A DNA stretch of 9,326 nucleotides from Thermoplasmata archaeon (GTDB lineage: Archaea; Thermoplasmatota; Thermoplasmata; Thermoplasmatales; Thermoplasmataceae): NCBI GenBank assembly GCA_021797955.1, contig JAJZYV010000044.1, positions 1-9,326 of the forward strand, in the 5' to 3' direction. Below, one piece after another: positions 1 to 4,624 of the stretch (the first letter of the stretch is position 1; the number at the start of each line of letters is the position of its first letter). The notes beneath the pieces were generated by a model. The model had not been told where the DNA came from. It ran no database searches and was given only the letters and a program-made list of their open reading frames with translations. Position numbers and translations under genes: made by a program.

Positions 1-1
1 C

Positions 2-1021
2 GCTGGCATTCTTGTAGCAGGAAGTCCCGGAGCAGGAAAGAGTACATTCGTGCAGGCACTTGCAGACAGAATAAATGAAAAGGGCAAAATCGTTAAAACG
101 ATGGAAAAACCAAGGGATTTGCAGGTAAGCAGCGAAATCACTCAATATACCGCCATAGATAGTTCCATGGAAAAGACTGGGGACGTGCTTCTTCTTGTCA
201 GGAATGACTATACAGTTTTTGATGAAATGCGAGTGACGTCAGATTTTAGGGTATTTTCCGACTTAAGGCTGGCTGGTGTGGGAATGATTGGCGTAGTCCA
301 TGCTACAAGACCGGTTGATGCAATTCATAGATTCATAGGAAGGATAGAATTGGGTTTAATTCCGCAAGTCATAGATACCATTCTTTATGTAAAGGATGGT
401 AGGATATCTGCTTACCTAAGTTTGTCCCACACAGTCAAAGTTCCGGCAGGTATGGTACAGGATGATCTGGCGAGGCCAGTAATTCAGGTTAAGGATAGTA
501 TAAGCAATAGGGAACTTTATGAAATTTATTCCTTTGGGGAGCAGATTATGGTTGTTCCACTTGAAGAAATTTCCCAGAGTCCAGAATTGAAAAATTTGGA
601 CTTGAAATACATTAAAGAACGTCTTTCATCTTACACGGGAATTGATGATCTTATTGTGGAGGCTAAAGGAAAGAATCGGGTCAGGGTTTTCATTCCACAG
701 GAATCAAGGGCCAGAATCATCGGAAAAAAAGGATCAAGAATAGACGATATTGAAAAGAAACTTGGGATTCACATAGATGTTGTGACCAGGGACTCAAGCG
801 AAGGAGTTGAACCGGGAATTGAGATTAAAAACCGGATAATATACCTGCACTGCGGGAGTGAAAACAGGTTAGTCAATCTTTACATTGATGATTTAATGAT
901 TCTCCAGGGAAGAACTTCCAGCAAGGGTATCATAAGAATCAAGGTCGACAGTGAAACTGGAATTAGCATCGAAAAGGCACTCAAGTCAGGAAGAAGTCTC
1001 ACCGTCCAAAATGCTGAATAA
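2..1021 (+). CDS. PINA-like ATPase with C-terminal KH domain, 5' partial
   Basis: The frame is open from base 2, so the gene runs off the left edge; the GTG at 50 is an internal valine inside the ATPase, not a start. About 339 residues are visible. A Walker A motif (GSPGAGKS) sits at visible residues 7-14. It is followed by a GDVLLLV strand and an FDEMR acidic segment, then a PilT/VirB11-type block with VVHATR and the GLIPQVIDTILYV ending. A KH fold near residues 215-260 carries the GKKG loop at 241-244. This order matches the archaeal PIN-ATPase-KH proteins. In that family the N-terminal PIN domain would lie upstream, and the Sulfolobus member PINA is described as a Holliday-junction migration ATPase. 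The PIN domain is outside the window, so its presence is inferred. The gene converges on the asparagine synthetase gene with a 3-base gap. Confidence 0.88.
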   Translation, partial: AGILVAGSPGAGKSTFVQALADRINEKGKIVKTMEKPRDLQVSSEITQYTAIDSSMEKTGDVLLLVRNDYTVFDEMRVTSDFRVFSDLRLAGVGMIGVVHATRPVDAIHRFIGRIELGLIPQVIDTILYVKDGRISAYLSLSHTVKVPAGMVQDDLARPVIQVKDSISNRELYEIYSFGEQIMVVPLEEISQSPELKNLDLKYIKERLSSYTGIDDLIVEAKGKNRVRVFIPQESRARIIGKKGSRIDDIEKKLGIHIDVVTRDSSEGVEPGIEIKNRIIYLHCGSENRLVNLYIDDLMILQGRTSSKGIIRIKVDSETGISIEKALKSGRSLTVQNAE

Positions 1022-1024
1022 AAA

Positions 1025-1957
1025 TTAGATCGAGAATTTACCCGGTATTTTTGGGAATGGATGGGCATCCTCAATTTTCTCGAATCCGCATATATATCGA
1101 ATAAATCTTTCTATTCCTATCCCAAATCCGGAGGAAAGTTCAAGACCTCCTTCCGCAAACTGAAGAAACCATTTAAATTGCTCAAAAGTCTGATCTTTAG
1201 CAAGTATTCTTTCCTTAATCCTCTCTATTTTGAACTCCCTCTCACCGCCTGAAATAGCCTCATTGAAACCCTCAGGGTAAAATAAATCCATATCTCTTAG
1301 AACACCCTTCTCATCATCCTTTTCCCTGTCATAAAATTCCCTTTCCTTAAGTGGAATATCAATTATCCAGAATGGATCCTTTTCGATTTCAGAAAGCTTC
1401 TGTTCAAAACCTGGCCCATATTCTTCCAGTGCATCTAAGAATCTAAATTGCTTGAAAGGAGTGGTAGGTGTTCTTAAAACTCTGCCTAACTTAGACAGGT
1501 CTTCAGAGGCCTCTTCCTTTATGTACTTAATAGTCTCAGTCACAAGTTCTTCTCCAATTTTCATAACATCTTCCCTTGATGCGTTCAGGACTTCTAGATC
1601 AAGTTGAGTAAATTCCAATAGATGCCTCCCTGTTTTGGCTTTATCTGCAGTTTCCAGTCTTACATTAGGGGAAAATGTGAAAATTTTCGGAATGGATTGT
1701 ACTAGCATCTGCTTATGGAAAATCATACTCTTAGTCAGCGAATATTGGTTTCCCTCATAACTGAAAGTTGGATCATAAACAGGGTGGTTTAGGGGATCAG
1801 TAACTGAAGAGAAAATTACAGGAGGAATTTCCAGAAAGTCCCTTTTTCGTAAAACTTCTGCCATTCTCTTTCTAACAAGAGTGTTAATTTTCATTGCGAC
1901 TCTCAATTTCTCGCCATTCAAATGCTCTCTCAAATCGTATGCTATTGTTTCTTGCAT
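1025..1957 (-). CDS. Archaeal asparagine synthetase, AsnRS-derived type (AS-AR)
   Basis: This 310-residue class II synthetase core probably makes asparagine from aspartate, ammonia and ATP in the cytoplasm. Motif 2 is visible as NVRLE at 98-102 followed by GRHLLEFTQLDLE at 110-122. Motif 3 is GFGIGIERF at 277-285. Both are AspRS/AsnRS-like. The protein lacks the N-terminal OB-fold anticodon-binding domain that makes true AsnRS about 430 residues long. That length and architecture match the AS-AR enzyme characterised in Pyrococcus abyssi, related to bacterial AsnA. The ATG at 1957 leaves a short N-terminal extension before the catalytic core, and no better start is seen. A TATA-like TTATAAAAG on this strand at 2043-2035 could give a leadered mRNA. 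It is divergent from an AsnC/Lrp regulator. A single-domain tRNA-synthetase paralogue with another role cannot be excluded. Confidence 0.82.
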   Translation of the reverse strand: MQETIAYDLREHLNGEKLRVAMKINTLVRKRMAEVLRKRDFLEIPPVIFSSVTDPLNHPVYDPTFSYEGNQYSLTKSMIFHKQMLVQSIPKIFTFSPNVRLETADKAKTGRHLLEFTQLDLEVLNASREDVMKIGEELVTETIKYIKEEASEDLSKLGRVLRTPTTPFKQFRFLDALEEYGPGFEQKLSEIEKDPFWIIDIPLKEREFYDREKDDEKGVLRDMDLFYPEGFNEAISGGEREFKIERIKERILAKDQTFEQFKWFLQFAEGGLELSSGFGIGIERFIRYICGFEKIEDAHPFPKIPGKFSI

Positions 1958-2087
1958 AAGGTAAGAATTGTGCTTGCATTAATAACATTAAGTCTACTTT
2001 TCTAGACATTTTGTTTCATAATTTCCTTTTTTGTCTTTTATAACTGACGTTTTGAAAAACTTAAATAGATATTTGTTATACGGTATC
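1958..2087. promoter_or_regulatory. Shared divergent promoter region between asparagine synthetase and Lrp/AsnC genes
   Basis: This 130-base spacer separates the two divergent start codons. Toward the right, a BRE/TATA pair (GAAAAA then CTTAAATA, 2060-2067) lies about 25 bases before the ATG at 2088, as in a leaderless promoter. Toward the left, TTATAAAAG (2043-2035 on the minus strand) would give a leader of roughly 55 bases, and a weaker TTATTAAT near 1979-1987 would suit a leaderless start. Two dyads stand out: GTCTA-6-TAGAC at 1992-2007 and GTTTT-GA-AAAAC at 2049-2060, the latter overlapping the rightward BRE. Either could be an operator for the adjacent regulator; this is inference. Confidence 0.55.
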
Positions 2088-2519
2088 ATGGATGAGAAGG
2101 ATAGGAGGATTCTGGAATACTTAATTGAAAGGGGGAGGGATAAGATTGCCGATATCTCAAGGAAGCTTGATATACCCAGGATCACAGTGTATGAAAGAAT
2201 AAAGAACATGGTTGATGAAGGGATTATCAGGGGATTTTCAGCAATTCCAGATTATTCTCAAATAAACTTAGGGGCGATTGCCTATGTTTTCGTATCCTTC
2301 GATCCTAAATCCGGCACAACTCAAAAAAACATGGCAAAGGAAATTTCGACTTTCAAGGAAGTTTATGAAGTCAGTATAGTCGCTGGGCAATGGGACTTGA
2401 TAATAAAAGTGAGGGGGGATTCAACTGAGGAAATTGGCAATTTCGTATTGGAAAGATTGAGGCAGATTAAGGGTGTAGAACGAACTGAAACCATCTCAGT
2501 ATTTTCATCCATTCTTTAG
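2088..2519 (+). CDS. Lrp/AsnC family transcriptional regulator
   Basis: The 143-residue product has the usual length and layout of Lrp/AsnC feast-famine regulators. An N-terminal winged helix-turn-helix (about residues 4-50, opening MDEKDRRILEYL, with ISRKLDIPRITVYERI) is followed by a RAM effector domain (about 62-143) that includes VAGQWDLIIKV, where GQWD at 100-103 corresponds to the family's GxxD ligand-pocket turn. The ATG at 2088 is preferred over an upstream in-frame ATG at 2031: family proteins begin here, and the TATA box at 2060-2067 lies inside the longer frame, about 25 bases before 2088. No ribosome binding site is visible, consistent with a leaderless mRNA. It is divergent from the asparagine synthetase gene, which suggests amino-acid-responsive control of that gene, itself, or both. 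The effector is unknown. Confidence 0.9.
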   Translation: MDEKDRRILEYLIERGRDKIADISRKLDIPRITVYERIKNMVDEGIIRGFSAIPDYSQINLGAIAYVFVSFDPKSGTTQKNMAKEISTFKEVYEVSIVAGQWDLIIKVRGDSTEEIGNFVLERLRQIKGVERTETISVFSSIL

Positions 2520-2552
2520 TTTCGTTCATTACCAGAATTTTTAACATTTTCT

Positions 2553-2561
2553 CTATATATT
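2553..2561 (+). promoter_or_regulatory. TATA box of the MFS transporter gene
   Basis: CTATATATT is centred about 27 bases before the ATG at 2584, the spacing expected when transcription begins at or next to the start codon. The T-rich stretch just upstream (about 2537-2552) may also end the regulator transcript. Confidence 0.5.
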
Positions 2562-2583
2562 AGAATTAAATAGCAAATCCTTA

Positions 2584-3765
2584 ATGGACAATGTAAAGGT
2601 AGTTGCTATCTCATCTGCAATCAGGGGACTTGGATATTCTTCAATATGGATATACAGTTCCATCTATATGACCAAGATGCTTGGACTATCTACGTTCGCC
2701 GCTTCCATAGTTTTCATGTTTGGTGGGATTCTCTCATCGTTTTCTCAGTATGGAGGCGGGATTCTTGGTGATAAAGTAGGGCACAAGAAAGTATTCACTA
2801 CATTTCTATTCTCTATATTGGTTATGAGCTTGGTGCTGGGTGGGCTCAGGGAAATAAATAGTTCTCCTTTGCTGTTTCCCGTAGCATTCGGGATAATAAT
2901 GATCCTAAATGGGTTACAGGCACCATCTTCAAACGCACTGGTTTCCACATCAAGTTCAGTTCAATTGAAGGGTTTTTCAATAATGCGGGTTGGAAATAAT
3001 CTTGGATGGGGATTCGGACCAGCAATTGGCGGATTCCTGCTTTCATTATATGGATTTACGGGGATATTCACCTTTTTCATTGTTGCTTCGATAATCTCTT
3101 TCCTAATAGCAATAATGGCAAGTGAGACTAAAAGTTTCAGGAAAACCTCTTCGATCAAATTCAATAAGAATAACGCTGCACTGCTGGTGATTTCAATCTG
3201 CGCAATGTTTGTTTTTATGGTTCAGGCACAAGAAACCATCTCATTATCTATCTATTCTGATGGAATTTTTTCTGGAAATTATTATGAGATCGGCATTGTT
3301 TACATGGCCAATGGAATTCTTGTTGCCCTTACACAGCCTATTTTTTATAGAATCTCACTTAGAATAGGGGAGTACACATCCCTAGTCATTGGGACACTGA
3401 TCTATACACTTGGTTTTGCTAGTTATGGATTAGATTTCAATCTAACACAGATGCTAATCTCTACCGGAATTTTCACCGTTGGAGAAAATCTCGCATTCCC
3501 AACAGGGTACTCCATAGTGGCCAGCATATCACGGAAGGAAAGAATTGGGGCAAATATCGGTCTTTACAACGCATTTTGTTCAGCTGGGAGATCTATTGGT
3601 CCTATGTTAGGAGGATACTTCCTTCCAATAATACCAAGCCATTCTATCTTTTGGATATACGTGACTTTTCCAGGATTTCTTGCAACAGCCCTATTGTTAC
3701 TATTTCGTAAACTCATAACTGGATACCAGAAAAGATTCAAAGAGGATAATTTCAAGTCGATTTAG
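2584..3765 (+). CDS. Major facilitator superfamily transporter
   Basis: This 393-residue integral membrane protein has about 12 hydrophobic segments, the standard MFS size. The signature loop between TM2 and TM3 (motif A) is visible as GILGDKVGHKKV at residues 59-70. A motif C-like TM5 sequence, GWGFGPAIGG, is at 141-150, and its half-repeat counterpart GRSIGPMLGG lies at 335-344. The central loop (about 181-197) is basic and probably cytoplasmic, as is the lysine/arginine-rich tail after 375. Motif C-type glycines are typical of drug/H+ antiporters, so efflux is plausible, but the substrate cannot be read from sequence. The ATG at 2584 has no ribosome binding site and a TATA box about 27 bases upstream. 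A PaiB-like gene follows after 46 bases; shared function is possible but not shown. Confidence 0.87.
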   Translation: MDNVKVVAISSAIRGLGYSSIWIYSSIYMTKMLGLSTFAASIVFMFGGILSSFSQYGGGILGDKVGHKKVFTTFLFSILVMSLVLGGLREINSSPLLFPVAFGIIMILNGLQAPSSNALVSTSSSVQLKGFSIMRVGNNLGWGFGPAIGGFLLSLYGFTGIFTFFIVASIISFLIAIMASETKSFRKTSSIKFNKNNAALLVISICAMFVFMVQAQETISLSIYSDGIFSGNYYEIGIVYMANGILVALTQPIFYRISLRIGEYTSLVIGTLIYTLGFASYGLDFNLTQMLISTGIFTVGENLAFPTGYSIVASISRKERIGANIGLYNAFCSAGRSIGPMLGGYFLPIIPSHSIFWIYVTFPGFLATALLLLFRKLITGYQKRFKEDNFKSI

Positions 3766-3785
3766 AGAAATTAAAAGAAAAAGAT

Positions 3786-3798
3786 AATATTTTAAATT
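3786..3798 (+). promoter_or_regulatory. Probable BRE/TATA of the PaiB-like gene
   Basis: An AGAAAAAG purine stretch is followed by AATATTTTAAATT, ending 13 bases and centred about 20 bases before the ATG at 3812. It would support a leaderless or very short-leader mRNA separate from the transporter transcript. The exact core position is ambiguous. Confidence 0.38.
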
Positions 3799-3811
3799 CA
3801 CTCTTTGAGTT

Positions 3812-4432
3812 ATGTACATTCCAAAATATTTCAGTGTAAAAGATGAGAAATTTATTCTGGATTTCATGGAAAAGAATAGTTTCGGCATACTTCTAACAGC
3901 AAACGGTGAGGAGGTTATGAACTCACACATCCCAATATTAGTGGGCAAGAATAGTGATGATATTGTACTAAGAGGACATCTTGCAATCGAAAATAATCAG
4001 TGGGAGAAAAGCAGGGATCATCCAGTGTCAATTCTTTTTCTTGGACCTCACCATTATATATCCCCAAGGTGGTACAAGGATGAAAGCTCTGTTCCAACAT
4101 GGAATTATGCAGTTGTTAAAGCAACTGGAATCTTTAAGATTTTATCCAGGGTGCAAACAGAGAAACTCCTTGTTGATCTAAGCAGAAAGTTTGATCAGGA
4201 GTGGACATCCCGGGGAAAAGAGAAAGAATTATACTATCAAAAAATGGTAGACCAAATTGTTGCGTTTCAAATAAAGGTGGACTTATTGGAAGCAAAATGG
4301 AAAATGAGCCAAAATAGACCAAAGGAAGACATTCCCATAATTGTCCACGAACTCCAAGAGATAAATACAGAACTTTCCTTGGAAACCGCAAGTGAGATTA
4401 AAAAGCAAAACCACAATCGAATTATCAAATAG
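3812..4432 (+). CDS. PaiB-like FMN-binding split-barrel protein
   Basis: The 206-residue protein opens with MYIPKYF, the usual start of the PaiB family. It carries the family blocks in order: SHIPIL (38-43), RGHLAIENNQW (54-64), FLGPHHYISPRWY (76-88), VPTWNYAVV (94-102) and the C-terminal KMSQNRP (164-170). The fold is a flavin-reductase-like split barrel that usually binds FMN. Bacterial PaiB is annotated as a negative transcriptional regulator linked to protease/sporulation control, with its partner PaiA an N-acetyltransferase. No PaiA homologue is present here, so the regulatory label should not be taken as function. The start is fixed by the conserved N-terminus. It sits 46 bases after the MFS gene on the same strand. 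About 30 C-terminal residues beyond the usual end are polar and less recognisable. Confidence 0.85.
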   Translation: MYIPKYFSVKDEKFILDFMEKNSFGILLTANGEEVMNSHIPILVGKNSDDIVLRGHLAIENNQWEKSRDHPVSILFLGPHHYISPRWYKDESSVPTWNYAVVKATGIFKILSRVQTEKLLVDLSRKFDQEWTSRGKEKELYYQKMVDQIVAFQIKVDLLEAKWKMSQNRPKEDIPIIVHELQEINTELSLETASEIKKQNHNRIIK

Positions 4433-4440
4433 GATTCTAT

Positions 4441-4455
4441 CCAGCTTTTTGCTGG
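4441..4455 (+). terminator. Small hairpin after the PaiB-like gene
   Basis: CCAGC-TTTTT-GCTGG forms a perfect 5-bp stem with a T5 loop, starting 8 bases after the stop codon. It is not followed by a T-run on the plus strand, so it is a possible RNA 3'-end or stability element rather than a classic intrinsic terminator. Confidence 0.3.
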
Positions 4456-4512
4456 TGAGTCTCAAACTTTCTATTGATTACATAAAATGAGTTAAATGAA
4501 CTTGTCAAGGAA

Positions 4513-4520
4513 CTTATAAG
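4513..4520 (+). promoter_or_regulatory. TATA box for the surface-protein transcript
   Basis: CTTATAAG, preceded by the purine-rich CAAGGAA, is the best archaeal promoter core in the spacer. A start about 25 bases downstream (near 4543) would leave a leader of roughly 15 bases before the Shine-Dalgarno sequence at 4558. A second weaker core (GATAATAA, near 4592-4599) lies about 26 bases before the GTG at 4621 and could instead drive a leaderless mRNA. Confidence 0.45.
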
Positions 4521-4557
4521 CACAATGGGTCAAAGTTTAATAAGCCTCATTTAGCCC

Positions 4558-4566
4558 AGGTGATCC
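4558..4566 (+). promoter_or_regulatory. Strong Shine-Dalgarno sequence
   Basis: AGGTGATCC is fully complementary over nine bases to the conserved archaeal 16S rRNA 3' end (GGATCACCT). It is far from the large gene's GTG at 4621 but correctly placed for the ATG at 4569 or the GTG at 4571. This is what marks the short leader frame as probably translated. Confidence 0.6.
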
Positions 4567-4570
4567 TTAT

Positions 4571-4624
4571 GTGTTAAAGAGAATCAAAAGAGATAATAAG
4601 ATAATTAAAGTTAGAGATTCGTGA
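4571..4624 (+). CDS. 17-codon basic leader ORF overlapping the surface-protein start
   Basis: Starting at GTG 4571, the frame reads M-L-K-R-I-K-R-D-N-K-I-I-K-V-R-D-S and stops at TGA 4622-4624. The stop overlaps the GTG start of the surface-protein gene as GTGA, the arrangement typical of translational coupling. It is preceded by a nine-base Shine-Dalgarno match with about 8 bases from the GGTG core to the start. An overlapping ATG at 4569 would instead encode only Met-Cys before TAA. The peptide is strongly basic and resembles no known family. Alternatively, a frameshift (real or a sequencing error) may have separated it from the next frame: joined, it would give the surface protein a basic cytoplasmic N-terminus before its hydrophobic segment. 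Coding status is inferred. Confidence 0.35.
   Translation: MLKRIKRDNKIIKVRDS

Noticed and set aside
50..52. GTG as start of the first gene
   Set aside because: The frame is open to base 2 and contains a Walker A motif upstream of this codon, so it is internal.
1025..1957. Full asparaginyl-tRNA synthetase
   Set aside because: The protein is about 120 residues too short and lacks the anticodon-binding OB-fold; catalytic motifs alone match the AS-AR enzymes.
2031..2087. 19-codon N-terminal extension of the Lrp/AsnC regulator
   Set aside because: The promoter TATA box lies inside it, and the family's conserved N-terminus begins at 2088.
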